64,000 bases of DNA, taken from NCBI RefSeq assembly GCF_000236905.1, contig NC_016530.1, forward strand, positions 372,001 through 436,000. Direction: 5' to 3'. The stretch is from Tetrapisispora phaffii CBS 4417 (lineage: Eukaryota; Ascomycota; Saccharomycetes; Saccharomycetales; Saccharomycetaceae). The notes under the pieces are model-generated. The model saw only the letters and a program-made list of their open reading frames with translations, made no database searches and had not been told where the DNA came from. The position numbers were made by a program, and so were the translations under genes. Of the stretch, positions 40,496-51,260 are shown in pieces. Each line of letters opens with the position of its first letter. Position 1 is the stretch's first letter.

Positions 40496-41594
40496 ATGGA
40501 TAATAATAATGAACCAGGGACCAAAGCAATGGTCCTTCTAATGGGCTTAAGAAAGTATGTGTTCCCTTTATTCTACTATCCAACTATATATTATGATATT
40601 TAATTTTACTAACAGAAGTGTTTCATTGAACTTTTCTAGAGGTGGTAAATCATCAATTTGTAAAGTTGTATTTCACAACATGCAACCGTTGGACACTTTA
40701 TACCTTGAGTCAACTTCTAATCCAACGGTGGAACATTTTTCAACCCTAATTGATTTAGCAGTTATGGAACTCCCAGGTCAGTTAAACTATTTTGAACCGA
40801 ATTACGACTCAGAAAGGCTATTCAAGAGTGTCGGTGCTTTAGTATATGTGATTGATTCGCAAGATGAGTATATGAGTGCTATTACAAATCTGGCTATGAT
40901 TATGGAATATGCTTATAAGGTCAACCCTTCTATTAATATCGAGGTTCTGATCCATAAAGTTGACGGTTTGAGTGAAGAATTTAAAGTAGATGCACAACGT
41001 GATATAATGAGACGAACTGGTGAAGAACTTTTGGAGTTAGGCATGGATGGTGCACAAGTTTCTTTTTATCTAACATCTATTTTCGACCACTCTATTTATG
41101 AAGCTTTCTCTAGAATTGTACAAAAATTAATCCCTGAGTTGTCATTTTTAGAGAATATGTTAGATAATCTAACTCAACATTCTAAAATTGAAAAAGCATT
41201 TCTATTTGATATTAATTCTAAGATATACGTCTCAACAGATTCTAACCCTGTCGATGTGCAAATATACGAAATATGTGCTGAATTTGTTGATATATCGATT
41301 GATCTGCATGATCTTTATAAAGCAACAGCAAACAATAATAAGATTCAAGATGGTAAAGCTCTCCGTCCCAGGGACTTAAAGAATGTCTCTCAATTGGAAA
41401 ATGGTACAATACTTTATTTAAGACAAATGATCCGTGGCCTAGCATTAGTAGCCATCATTAGACCCGACGGTATGGATATGGAGAGTTGTCTAACAGTGAC
41501 TGATTATAATGTTGATAATTATAAGAAGTCCCTTGAGGAAGTTTGGGCTGACTCTAAAATAACTACTTCAAATTCTTTTATAACACAATCATGA
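40496..41594 (+). CDS. GTR2: Rag-family GTPase Gtr2, two exons
   Basis: The coding sequence is 40496-40554 joined to 40640-41594 (337 residues). Exon 1 encodes MDNNNEPGTKAMVLLMGLRK; splicing restores the P-loop GLRKGGKSSIC, which a single-exon reading from 40557 lacks. The rest matches yeast Gtr2 closely: MQPLDTLYLESTSNP, DLAVMELPGQLNYFEP, VYVIDSQDEY, LIHKVDGLSEEF and a roadblock-type C-terminal domain from about 190. With Gtr1 and the EGO complex it signals amino-acid sufficiency to TORC1 at the vacuole. The divergent neighbour TYW3 and the preceding eIF4G gene match the S. cerevisiae neighbourhood. Confidence 0.95.
40555..40639 (+). other. Spliceosomal intron of GTR2 (85 bp)
   Basis: Donor GTATGT at 40555-40560, perfect branch point TACTAAC at 40607-40613, acceptor TAG at 40637-40639, 26 bp after the branch point. 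The intron is phase 2: AA before it plus A after it make Lys20, and the frame continues GGT GGT AAA (GGKSS). An AG at 40614-40615 is too close to the branch point to be used. Confidence 0.93.
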
Positions 41595-42234
41595 ATGGTT
41601 TATTAACTAGTATGAGTACTTCAAAGTATGTATATAAATAGTATTGGAGTTGTTCTCATGACCAAGGAATATTTAAATTATATAGCACCTATGCAATTAC
41701 GAATTGAAATTTACATTTTTTATGATCTATAGGAGTTCATTTTATTGATACTGGGAGAGACGAGTGTTACGTTGACACAGTTATACATTTGGTAGGATGG
41801 TTATTATATTAACCCTATTAAAAAATAAAAAGAAAGTAAGCACTCACGGAGGGGGTCGAACCCTCAATCTTCTGATTAGAAGTCAGACGCGTTGCCATTA
41901 CGCCACGCGAGCTTAATTTCTTGCTTGCAATTTGTTTAATTTTAGTATAAACTTATTTATAGGGTTAAATTTTTAGATTTCCAGAGATTTAAGTACTGGG
42001 TTCTTGCCTTTTGAGTGAAATTTAGTAATCTTTTGGTGTATTCTCAGCATTAAATCTAATAATGTATATATTATAATTAATTGATAATTAATTTAATAAA
42101 TAAGTTATAGTAAATAAATATAAATAAATAACATGTAAGGAAATACCGAAAAATGATGTTTCGCATTTTCTATGTATGTGCATGATTAATGACATAAAAA
42201 TTTAGGCCAGCATAAAACTTAAATCCTCGATAAT
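41595..42234. other. Intergenic with tRNA; junction of two synteny blocks
   Basis: 640 bp between convergent GTR2 and ACO1. Apart from the tRNA gene it is AT-rich and empty; I see no LTR or transposon remnant. Genes to the left correspond to S. cerevisiae chromosome VII, those to the right to chromosome XII. Confidence 0.6.
41841..41912 (-). tRNA. tRNA-Arg (anticodon UCU), no intron
   Basis: On the minus strand the 72-nt gene starts GCTCGCG, has the A box TGGCGTAATGG, anticodon loop CTTCTAA (anticodon TCT, plus-strand 41878-41880), T arm GAGGG-TTCGACC-CCCTC with B box GGTTCGACC, and ends CGTGAGT plus discriminator G. The acceptor stem pairs with one G-U. It is almost identical to S. cerevisiae tR(UCU), which decodes AGA, the preferred yeast Arg codon. 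Confidence 0.96.
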
Positions 42235-44589
42235 TTATGCCTTGTCATTTTTGATTTTGTTTAAAGCAGAACCAGCCTTGAACCATTCAATTTGTTCCTC
42301 ATTGAATGTATGAGTTAATGGACAGTCCCAAGCTTCGCCACTCTTTGGATGAACTCTCATTGTTACAATCTTACCTGGAGCTAATTCAGCTAAACCTAAA
42401 ATGTCGATCTTGTCATCTGGGTTGATCTTGTCATAGTCAGCTGTATTCTTGAAGTTTAATGGTAATAGACCTTGTTTCTTCAAGTTGGTTTCGTGGATTC
42501 TAGCAAATGATTTTGTAATTATAGCAAATGCACCCAAGAATCTTGGTTCTAAAGCAGCGTGTTCACGAGAAGAACCTTCACCGAAATTTTCATCACCGAT
42601 TACAACCCACTTATGGTTAGTGTCTCTGTAGTCTCTTGCGGTGTCTGGAACACCTTTATATTCACCAGTGTAAACATTCTTAACAGAGTTAGCCTTCTTG
42701 TTTTCAGCGTTGATAGCACCAATCATATAGTTATTAGAAATGTTTTCCAAATGACCTCTGTACTTCAACCATGGACCAGCCATAGAAATATGGTCAGTAG
42801 TGGTCTTACCTAAAGCTTTAATTAAAATAGGCATGTTCAAAGCATCTTTACCATCCCAAGGAGCAAATGGTTGTAATAATTGCAAACGGTCAGATGTTGG
42901 AGAAACTTTCACGGTGACTTTGGCACGTTCTTGTGGTGGTGCTTGATAAGTATTCTCACCTGGATCGTAACCATTAACTGGTAAACCTACACCAGATGGT
43001 GGTTTCAACAAAAATTCGTTACCATCTTTATCCTTTAATTTATCAGTTAATGGATTGAATCTTAAATCACCTGCAATTGCAAAAGCAGTTGTAATCTCAG
43101 GAGAGGCAACAAAAGAATGGGTATCTGGGTTACCGTCATTTCTTGAGGTGAAATTTCTGTTGAATGATGAGACGATTGTATTCTTATCACCTTTCTTGAT
43201 ATCTTTACGATCCCATTGGCCAATACATGGACCACAAGCGTTAGCTAAAACGGTACCACCAAATTCTTCAAAAGTTGCTAATTGACCATCTCTTTGGATA
43301 GTAGCTCTAATTTGTTCAGAACCTGGTGTAACAGTGAAAATAGATTTGGATTTCAAACCATGTTTAGCTGCATCTTTAACAATAGAAGCAGCACGAGACA
43401 TATCTTCATAAGAAGAATTGGTACAAGAACCGATTAAACCGACTTTCACCTCTAATGGCCAGTTGTTCTTAACTGCAACGTCCTTCATCTTTGAGATTGG
43501 AGTGGCTAAATCTGGAGTAAATGGACCATTAACATATGGTTCCAAAGTGTTCAAATCAATTTCAATAACTTCATCATATTCAGCACCTTTATCAGCCGAT
43601 AATAAATCACCTTTATATAATTGTGCAAATTCAGCAATCTTATTACGTTTTGTTGCATCTAAGTAATCAACCATTGATTTATTGAATGGGAAAACAGATG
43701 TAGTAGCACCGATTTCGGCACCCATATTACAAATGGTACCCATACCGGTAGCACTGAAAGTATCAACACCTTCACCAAAATATTCGACAATTTTACCTGT
43801 ACCACCTTTAACAGTTGTGATACCTGCTAATTTTAAGATTATATCCTTTGGAGAAGTCCAGCCGTTCATTTTACCTGTTAATTTAACACCTAAAATCTTT
43901 GGAGCTTTTAATTCCCATGCTAAGTTACTCATAACATCAACTGCATCAGCACCACCAACACCAATGGCCAATTGACCTAACCCACCTGCATTTGGAGTAT
44001 GTGAATCAGTACCAATGATCAAAGCACCTGGGAAAGCATAATTTTCCAAGACAATTTGATGAATAATACCGGAACCTGGTTTCCAGAAACCCATATTATA
44101 TTTTGCAGTAGAAGAGGCTAAGAAATCGTAAACTTCTTTATTTAAGTCAATAGCTCTTTTCAAATCTTTATCACCACCAATTTGAGCTTGAATTAAATGA
44201 TCACAATGAACAGTGACTGGTTTTGCAACTTCAGGTAAACCAGCAGACATGAATTGTAGAATAGCCATTTGTGCAGTGGCATCCTGACAAGCTACTCTAT
44301 CTGGTCTTAATTTTAAGTAAGAAGTACCTCTAATAATTTCTTGTTCATGTGGTTTATCTAAATGACCATATAAGATCTTTTCGGCATAAGTTAATGGTCT
44401 ATTTAATCTTTTTCTAACAATATCAACATATTCTAGATTTTGTTTATAATTGATAAAAGAATGATCTTCTAATAAATTTTGATTAACTTTAGAATCTCTT
44501 GTTAAACTCGATTTAATAGCAGTTGAAGAAAAGTTTCTTGATGCATTACTGCTAACATGCTTCCTTAGGACAGAACGTGCAGATAACAT
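42235..44589 (-). CDS. ACO1: Mitochondrial aconitase
   Basis: 784 residues. It converts citrate to isocitrate in the TCA cycle and also stabilises mtDNA in yeast. A Ser/Arg/Asn-rich presequence occupies about the first 20-30 residues. The [4Fe-4S] ligands are C389 (GSCTNSS), C452 and C455 (ACGPC). The swivel domain with [15 protein letters not shown] lies near the C-terminus. Length and sequence fit Aco1 (778), not the more diverged Aco2. Codon usage indicates high expression. A CCAAT box at 44740-44744, about 150 bp upstream, could bind the Hap2/3/4/5 respiratory activator. Confidence 0.96.
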   Translation of the reverse strand: MLSARSVLRKHVSSNASRNFSSTAIKSSLTRDSKVNQNLLEDHSFINYKQNLEYVDIVRKRLNRPLTYAEKILYGHLDKPHEQEIIRGTSYLKLRPDRVACQDATAQMAILQFMSAGLPEVAKPVTVHCDHLIQAQIGGDKDLKRAIDLNKEVYDFLASSTAKYNMGFWKPGSGIIHQIVLENYAFPGALIIGTDSHTPNAGGLGQLAIGVGGADAVDVMSNLAWELKAPKILGVKLTGKMNGWTSPKDIILKLAGITTVKGGTGKIVEYFGEGVDTFSATGMGTICNMGAEIGATTSVFPFNKSMVDYLDATKRNKIAEFAQLYKGDLLSADKGAEYDEVIEIDLNTLEPYVNGPFTPDLATPISKMKDVAVKNNWPLEVKVGLIGSCTNSSYEDMSRAASIVKDAAKHGLKSKSIFTVTPGSEQIRATIQRDGQLATFEEFGGTVLANACGPCIGQWDRKDIKKGDKNTIVSSFNRNFTSRNDGNPDTHSFVASPEITTAFAIAGDLRFNPLTDKLKDKDGNEFLLKPPSGVGLPVNGYDPGENTYQAPPQERAKVTVKVSPTSDRLQLLQPFAPWDGKDALNMPILIKALGKTTTDHISMAGPWLKYRGHLENISNNYMIGAINAENKKANSVKNVYTGEYKGVPDTARDYRDTNHKWVVIGDENFGEGSSREHAALEPRFLGAFAIITKSFARIHETNLKKQGLLPLNFKNTADYDKINPDDKIDILGLAELAPGKIVTMRVHPKSGEAWDCPLTHTFNEEQIEWFKAGSALNKIKNDKA

Positions 44590-46473
44590 TATTAATTATT
44601 ATTATTATTAATCTGTGTTTTTTTCTTGTCTAAGTTATCCTTCTTATTTTTTTATACAGATTTAAAATGTCCAAAAGTAAATAATAAAAAAAGGGGAAAA
44701 AACTGTTATGAATATATTATATATAAATTAATTAAAAAACCAATAGAATTATTATCTAATCGTTCTTATTCTCTCAGTTCAATCAACACAGGAACAAAAC
44801 AACTATAATAATTTATTTTATGTTTTTTTTCTCAATTTAATTCCAACAAATAAATATATTATACGTTCGTTAATATATATATATACATATACTAGCACTT
44901 CTCTTTAAATTAAAATTTAAAAGTTATTATTTATTGTTAGATGCGAATATAAAACGGTTAATTTGAGCCGGCGAACAATAGGATTAGCAATTAACCCTTA
45001 TATATATAGAAATATAATATTAAAGATTGTGTAATTCATTTTTGTGTAACATTTCGTATTAATATTAATACTTAATATTAACAAAACCGAACCGGACCCT
45101 CCCCCACTACGAAGTCTGCCTAGAACCTACCAAAGAAACTCGTTCACTGAAGAGTTGCATATGCATATGCATATATGTACAGATGAGATTGACTACTATT
45201 ACTATGTCTTACTATGTCTTACTATGGTAATTCCTTACTTAGTGCATTAGGGAAATTGGAAAAAATCACAAAAACCACACAGAAAACACATCACGCACAC
45301 CGTTTTTCTCCGACCTTTATTTTTGTGTTTCTTGTATTCGATTGGAGAAGATTGGCCCAATTAACTGTTTTACAATTTTCAATATGGTGATGGTGATGAG
45401 AGAGAACGGTTCATTGGACAGGGCAATTTGGCTGATTTTCTGACTTTCTGCTTTTACTGGATGGCTTTTTTAATTGTAGACAATGCCATTTGTTTAGAAA
45501 CCGTGTAATATTGAGAGTAAGAGAGAATGGCCCGTATGAAAACCAGGAAGGAAAATCGGGATTTAACTGATTTAGGGTCATCTGATCTGAAGATACACTT
45601 GCTCTTGGTGGTTCTTGGTGGCTCGCTTGTTCTTTGAATTGCATGCTTTTTGATTGGCCCTGTGCAAGCATTGTAGTGATGTGGGGCGTTTATTTGTGTA
45701 GTTTATCTATGTGGGTAAAGCAGACGCATGGAGCGTCGGAGGGAAACGAGTGAGATCTCTGTTCAATTCATCCGAGGAGTCTCTGAGTCTTTCTCTCTCT
45801 CTCTCGTAAGAACGTGACGTGACTTTCTTTTTTTTAATTTGGTTCAATTAAATGGCCGTAGAGGATCACTTTTGTTGTGTTTTATTGTTGCTTGTTTGTA
45901 TGTTCTACACTTTGCCCACTGCCAGTCGCTCTCTCTGGAGCTTTTCCCCCGCGAGACCTCCCCTCCCCCTCCACTGTTCCAGAAGCACCGTTCTCATAGC
46001 TCGTTCGTGTATGCGAGCGTTGACGGTGTTGTTGACGGTAGTGCCTTTGCACTGGCACATTGTAATCACGTTTTTTAATTGGTCATTGATTTTCTATTTT
46101 CTTGACTTGCTTGTTTTCTAACCTTGTAGATTTCTTTCTCACTCGCTCTCTCTAAAAAAAGAGAAAACTAAGATATCCGATGTTCGGATATTCAAATATC
46201 AGATCATGTGATGGCACAATGTGCTTTTTTCTGTTAAGCACGTGTGGATGTCCACGGTCCGGGTTATGTGTTGTGGAAGGTTCAGATAGTTTGTATTGTG
46301 TCGGAAAAAGGTGACACAAACAGAAAACTCTGACATCTCCATATCCACACCTATATATATATATATATATATATCTGTAGATATCTGTATATGTCTGTCG
46401 GTTTGTACGCAAATATGTACTTCTATTTATTTTCTTTTACCATAGAAGTCAACTAATATCACAACTTCACAAC
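44590..46473. promoter_or_regulatory. Divergent ACO1/chitin deacetylase region, 1.88 kb
   Basis: No supported gene. STT4 and UBC12 stand here in S. cerevisiae. Features seen: CCAAT at 44740, (ATATGC) repeats at about 45164, a 10-bp tandem repeat TTACTATGTC (about 45199-45230), CACGTG at 46239-46244, an 8-bp stem ATATCCGA/TCGGATAT (46173-46191) and a TA tract (46352-46374). The 86-codon minus frame at 45411-45671 and plus frames at 45839-46121 have no recognisable features. Confidence 0.5.
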
Positions 46474-47451
46474 ATGAAATTGCCTTTAGTGTTTCTAGTT
46501 TCAAGTTTGTTACACTTAGTAAGGTCTAGGGCACCATTAAATTCAAATATCACAAAATTACCAAGTAATGAAGCACCGTATATGAATATCTTTAATAATG
46601 GCACAAGGGGATACGTTGGGGATAAATCAAGACAGACGCCTTTCCCACAATGGTTGGCTGATTTTACTGGTTTATCTGAATGGCCAGGTTTGAACCCACC
46701 TTATATACCATTGGATTTCATTGATTTCAATAAGATTCCAAATATACCACGTTATGGACAATCTGAATGCAATTCAAGAAGGAAACAACTTTTGAACAAT
46801 AAAGACGTTTGTTCTTTCGATTGTGACGCTTGTGTTGAAAAAGATGACATCTTCACTTGTCCAAAATTATCGCAGACTTTCGATGATGGTCCATCGTTTG
46901 CCACTGAATCGTTGTTGAATCATATTAAGAATAAATCGACGTTTTTCAATTTGGGGATTAATATTATTAATTTTCCAAGTATTTACCAAAAAATGATGGA
47001 TAGAGGTCATCTAATTGGAACTCATACTTGGTCACATCCATATCTACCAAATTTATCAAATGAAGATATTATCGCTGAGATAGAATGGTCAATTTGGGCA
47101 ATGAATGCAACTGGTCATCATTTACCAAGATATTTTAGGCCCCCATACGGTGGAATAGATAATAGAGTACGATCGATCACTAGACAATTCGGTTTACAAG
47201 CAGTATTATGGGACCATGATACTTTTGACTGGAGATTAGTGGGAAGCAATAACTCAAGACATACAGAACGTGATATATATAAAAGTGTAATAAATTGGAT
47301 TAGGAAGAAGACAGGACTAATTTTGGAACATGATGGTGCATTCAAGACCGTTGAGATTGCTAAAAATATCTACGATTTAATTGGCCCTGATCAATTAAAT
47401 GTTGCAGAATGTGTAGGTGGTACTCCATACTTGAAAACTTTTCCTTCTTAA
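46474..47451 (+). CDS. CDA2: Chitin deacetylase (CDA1/CDA2 type)
   Basis: A 325-residue secreted CE4 (NodB) enzyme. The signal peptide is about 1-18. Motif 1 TFDDGP is at 135-140 (D137 and D138: base and metal ligand), motif 2 HTWSHP has metal ligands H184 and H188, motif 3 is RPPYGG, motif 4 DHDTFDW. Cysteines in SECNSRR, VCSFDCDAC and FTCPK probably form disulfides. In S. cerevisiae it makes chitosan for the ascospore wall and is induced mid-sporulation. There CDA1 and CDA2 are tandem beside IMH1; here only one copy is present, and the symbol choice is by adjacency to IMH1. Confidence 0.9.
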   Translation: MKLPLVFLVSSLLHLVRSRAPLNSNITKLPSNEAPYMNIFNNGTRGYVGDKSRQTPFPQWLADFTGLSEWPGLNPPYIPLDFIDFNKIPNIPRYGQSECNSRRKQLLNNKDVCSFDCDACVEKDDIFTCPKLSQTFDDGPSFATESLLNHIKNKSTFFNLGINIINFPSIYQKMMDRGHLIGTHTWSHPYLPNLSNEDIIAEIEWSIWAMNATGHHLPRYFRPPYGGIDNRVRSITRQFGLQAVLWDHDTFDWRLVGSNNSRHTERDIYKSVINWIRKKTGLILEHDGAFKTVEIAKNIYDLIGPDQLNVAECVGGTPYLKTFPS

Positions 47452-47704
47452 TGCCTTAGAAACTTCACAAGAACATGACAGTTTCTTAATTTCTATTTTT
47501 AATTACTTTAAAATACACATCACAATATTTTTTTCTTCTTACTAAAATAAGGGGAAAAAAAGATAATTTTAAAATTCATTGTTTAGTTCAAAGGAAACGA
47601 AAACTTATCTTCAATTACAACTTATTAAAATAATTAAATGCGTACTTTAAATTATGTATAATATATTTCTATATAAAATAATCCATAGATTAGTATTATA
47701 TTTT

Positions 47705-50437
47705 TTATTTTAAAGATGTTACTAATCTTCTTTCGTCACTACTATCCAGTTTCAATAACATTGAGATTACTGGTAATAGTTGATTTCTTTGATCTTTGTG
47801 TTCTAAGAATCCTAGTAAAACATTCTTCAAATATGCAAGTTTCTCATTTAATTCGGATTCTTTCTCAACGGATGAGGGAACAGTGGTCAATACGTTTACA
47901 TTAGCTTTTGGCGGGTTATTGTTCAGTGCCGAAACAGAAACACTGGAGTTAGATCTGCTAGTTCTGTTTGATTCTCCAACTTTTTCCTCTTTCAATGTAC
48001 TCAGTTGATTAGAAATTGTTCTATAATTCTTAGTGATTCGATCAAGTTTTTTGTTTAAATCATTGTTCAAGGACATCAATTCATCATTTGATTCTTGTAG
48101 ATCTCTGACTTTCTTATCTGATTTTAATAACGACTCTTTTAAGTTTGATGTCACTCTTTCTAACTCTCCAGAGTCATTGCTTTGATGATCATGCTGGATT
48201 TTAATATCCTTATTCAAAGCATTAATGGTTTCAATCTCAGATAATAACTGTTTTTCACGCAATCGTAATGCATGGATTTCTGTATTAAGTTCATCACTAG
48301 CTTTTTTCCAATTTTGAATCTCTCTGCTAGTTCTACTATCTTGTAATTCCATATCAGACTGAATTTTATTTTTTTCTTCTAGAACTCTTTCAAGTTTATG
48401 TTTTATATCGACAAATTTAGATTCTTCGTTATTCTGAGCATCAGATAATAATCTACGCATAGTGGCAGCTTCTCTTGTCTTATCTTGGATTATATTAGCA
48501 TATTCATTTATTTCATCTTCTAAATTGATATTATTCTTTTTTGTAGCTTCTTTTAATTTAAAAGTCAACTCTTCGCATTGTCTTTGAATCAATTCAACTT
48601 GATCATTTGAATTGGACTTTAAGCTTTGAATACTATCATATTTTTCTTGCAAAACTGATAATCTTTCAGATAGTTTACCATTTTCCTTGATATAATTCTC
48701 AAATGAAGCAGAACTGTTAGTTACAGAAGTTTTTAACTCATTATTTTGTTTTATTAAGTTATCTGATGACACCTTCAATTGTTCGTTTTCTTTTTTCAAT
48801 GAATCAAATAACGTTTTGGTCGACTTTTCATCTTCAGTATATTTCTTAATTTGGTTTTCTAAATATGTGATTGTCTTTTCTTTTTGAACTAAATTAGTTT
48901 TCAATTGATTTTCTGATTTTTTCAACACAGCCAGCTCCTTCAATTGAACGTTTAGAACATTATTATCATTCTTTAACTTTGTTATTGTTACGTTGCTCTG
49001 GCTAATTGCTTGCTCGTGTGCAGTCCTTTGCTCATTTAATTTGCTGATGTTTTTCTTTAGATCAGTTATATCATCTTGATATTTCTTAATTGATGCCTCT
49101 AATTCATCTTCTTTATTCTTGAAATCCTTCAATAAAACCTCTTTCTCTTTATGTACTTCATCTAATTCAGCTCTCAAAGTATTGGAATCACCCGCATTAT
49201 TTTCTTGTAATTTCTTTAATTCATCCTTAGCTTCAACTAATTCGTTACCTACATCACGAAGCATTTCTCTAACTTCCTCAACTTCATCTGTTTTTCCCTT
49301 CAGGTTTGCCTTTGTCTTAGTTAGTTCGTCTTGCAGACTTAAATGCTCTTTTTTTAAATTTGGTAAGGTCTCTGACTGTATCTTATCATTTTCTGATTTT
49401 AACTCTTCAAATTTAAGTTTAATATCTTCACATTGTTTATGACCTTCTTTAAAGTCATTAAATTCTTTCAATAAACTCTTGTATTCTTCATTATCCATGT
49501 CTTTCGAACCTGGAGCTGATTTTTCTTCAGCTACAAAAGAAGTATATTCTTCTTTTTGATTTGCAGGTTTCTTCTTGTTTTTCTTGTTTTTCTTCTTCTT
49601 ACCGTTAGTGGAATTGGATTCATTTACATTAGAGATACTAGCTTGTTCTGTGTTCAATGGTGAAGATACGTTGTCATTATTTTTAGTATTTTCAGTATTT
49701 TCAAGATCACTTAACTTTCTCTTAAGTCCATTAATTTCCATATCCTTTGATTTAATTGATTCTTCGTAACTAGCTATCTTGATATTATTTTCTTTTAATT
49801 CCGAAGTTAATTTATCTTCCTTTTTAGATTTTTCGTATAATTCAGTCTTTTGATTCTCGATTATAGTATCTTTTTCTTCAAGATCTTTGGTTAACTTAGA
49901 AGTCTGGTCACGTTGCGTTTTAACGGTTGTCTTATGTTCTTCGCATTCTTTTTTTAGATCCTCTAATTCTTCAGTTAACTTATCGATTTGATTTTGAAGA
50001 GCATCACTACCTGTGTGGTGTTTTTCATGTGAAACTTCAGCATTCAATGAGGCATCTTTAGTTGAAGTATTGTTAGATTGTAGTGCTGATAGTTTTTTAA
50101 TTTCATCATTTAACATCGCAGTTTTGTCATTTATATTTTTAAAAAAGGAAGGAAGAGAGTCGAGATCATCAATACTTGAAATTGGAGTATTTTCCATTAA
50201 AACTTTCTCGACATCTTGAAACTTTTCACTTTTAATTTTTTCATTCTTATAAGCTTGAAGTAATAAAGGGTATTTTTGTTCATATTTTTCAAATTTACGT
50301 AATTTAGTTTGAACTTCCTTTGGCAACCCACTATTATCATCTACAAACTGTTCTACTGAAGAATTGAGATCATCAGATAACCCTTTCGAGATCTCATCCG
50401 AAATATTCTTACCCAACTGGGATAATTGTTTAAACAT
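47705..50437 (-). CDS. IMH1: GRIP-domain golgin Imh1
   Basis: 910 residues, almost entirely coiled coil (about 20-820, with Lys/Glu heptads) broken by a Lys-rich KGKKKKNKKNKKK stretch near residue 275. The C-terminal GRIP domain is at about 862-905 (LAYLKNVLLGFLEHKDQRNQLLPVISMLLKL). It is recruited to the late Golgi by Arl1-GTP and tethers endosome-derived vesicles. Length equals S. cerevisiae Imh1 (911). Convergent with the chitin deacetylase gene and followed by CDC25, as in S. cerevisiae. Confidence 0.94.
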   Translation of the reverse strand: MFKQLSQLGKNISDEISKGLSDDLNSSVEQFVDDNSGLPKEVQTKLRKFEKYEQKYPLLLQAYKNEKIKSEKFQDVEKVLMENTPISSIDDLDSLPSFFKNINDKTAMLNDEIKKLSALQSNNTSTKDASLNAEVSHEKHHTGSDALQNQIDKLTEELEDLKKECEEHKTTVKTQRDQTSKLTKDLEEKDTIIENQKTELYEKSKKEDKLTSELKENNIKIASYEESIKSKDMEINGLKRKLSDLENTENTKNNDNVSSPLNTEQASISNVNESNSTNGKKKKNKKNKKKPANQKEEYTSFVAEEKSAPGSKDMDNEEYKSLLKEFNDFKEGHKQCEDIKLKFEELKSENDKIQSETLPNLKKEHLSLQDELTKTKANLKGKTDEVEEVREMLRDVGNELVEAKDELKKLQENNAGDSNTLRAELDEVHKEKEVLLKDFKNKEDELEASIKKYQDDITDLKKNISKLNEQRTAHEQAISQSNVTITKLKNDNNVLNVQLKELAVLKKSENQLKTNLVQKEKTITYLENQIKKYTEDEKSTKTLFDSLKKENEQLKVSSDNLIKQNNELKTSVTNSSASFENYIKENGKLSERLSVLQEKYDSIQSLKSNSNDQVELIQRQCEELTFKLKEATKKNNINLEDEINEYANIIQDKTREAATMRRLLSDAQNNEESKFVDIKHKLERVLEEKNKIQSDMELQDSRTSREIQNWKKASDELNTEIHALRLREKQLLSEIETINALNKDIKIQHDHQSNDSGELERVTSNLKESLLKSDKKVRDLQESNDELMSLNNDLNKKLDRITKNYRTISNQLSTLKEEKVGESNRTSRSNSSVSVSALNNNPPKANVNVLTTVPSSVEKESELNEKLAYLKNVLLGFLEHKDQRNQLLPVISMLLKLDSSDERRLVTSLK

Positions 50438-51260
50438 AGTGCCACTGTGTTTTCCCAGTTCAAAAAAATAAAAATTTCTACCGGCCTAATCACTAAGCCC
50501 AAATGTCAAGTTAGTATCTTTTGTTTATTAGTATATATTTATTATGTCACAATATCATTTGAAACAATTTACTCAATAATATACATACTAAATTATAAAA
50601 GTTAGGTAAACATTTATTAGCCGTTCTGATTTTTCATAATTAAGAGACATTTCAATCGAATGAAAAAAAAAAAACACTCTCTTACAGCCTTCACTTTACC
50701 CGCCCATTTTCAAATAGGCCCCAGTGATATGAATTTAAAGTGTCTAGTGTCTAATGCCAGAGCTATGTATGATATATGATGTTAATGAATCAATCAAATA
50801 TAGTATTGTCATGATTTATATAATATTATTATTGCAACTTGTTTTATTATATTATTTTTTGAAATATTAGTATTCTATACTACATATATTCTACTATTAT
50901 ATACAATTTTTTGTAGAGAGAGTGTTACATTCGATCAACAATTGTAATGTCTACATTATGTCAAATTTTTTAAATTTGATTTATCAGGTATGTTTTTTCT
51001 TGCACTCTTGATCAAAGTGAAGATTTATTTTTTTAATTATTTTAATGATTTTTTTATGATATCTTTAATATAGGAAATTTTAATTGGAAACTTGTATATT
51101 CCGTGTTTGTGCAGTACTTTTGAAATTGTTAATTCATGTCAGGTTATTTCTTGACGTATCTTACGTAATTGTTACATTATATTACGACTTTCTACTAGCT
51201 TTAGAAATTATTGAACTGTCTGCTCTTGGCTCAATTAATAAAGAAAGTTCGTATTGGCGC
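50438..51260. other. Intergenic: IMH1 promoter and CDC25 3' flank
   Basis: 823 bp, very AT-rich with a 12-A run at about 50661. The 61-codon plus frame at 51084-51269 overlaps the CDC25 end and is judged chance. Confidence 0.55.

Noticed and set aside
41595..41840. Transposon LTR next to the tRNA gene
   Set aside because: tRNA flanks are usual Ty targets, but no TG...CA-bounded repeat or duplicated target site is visible.
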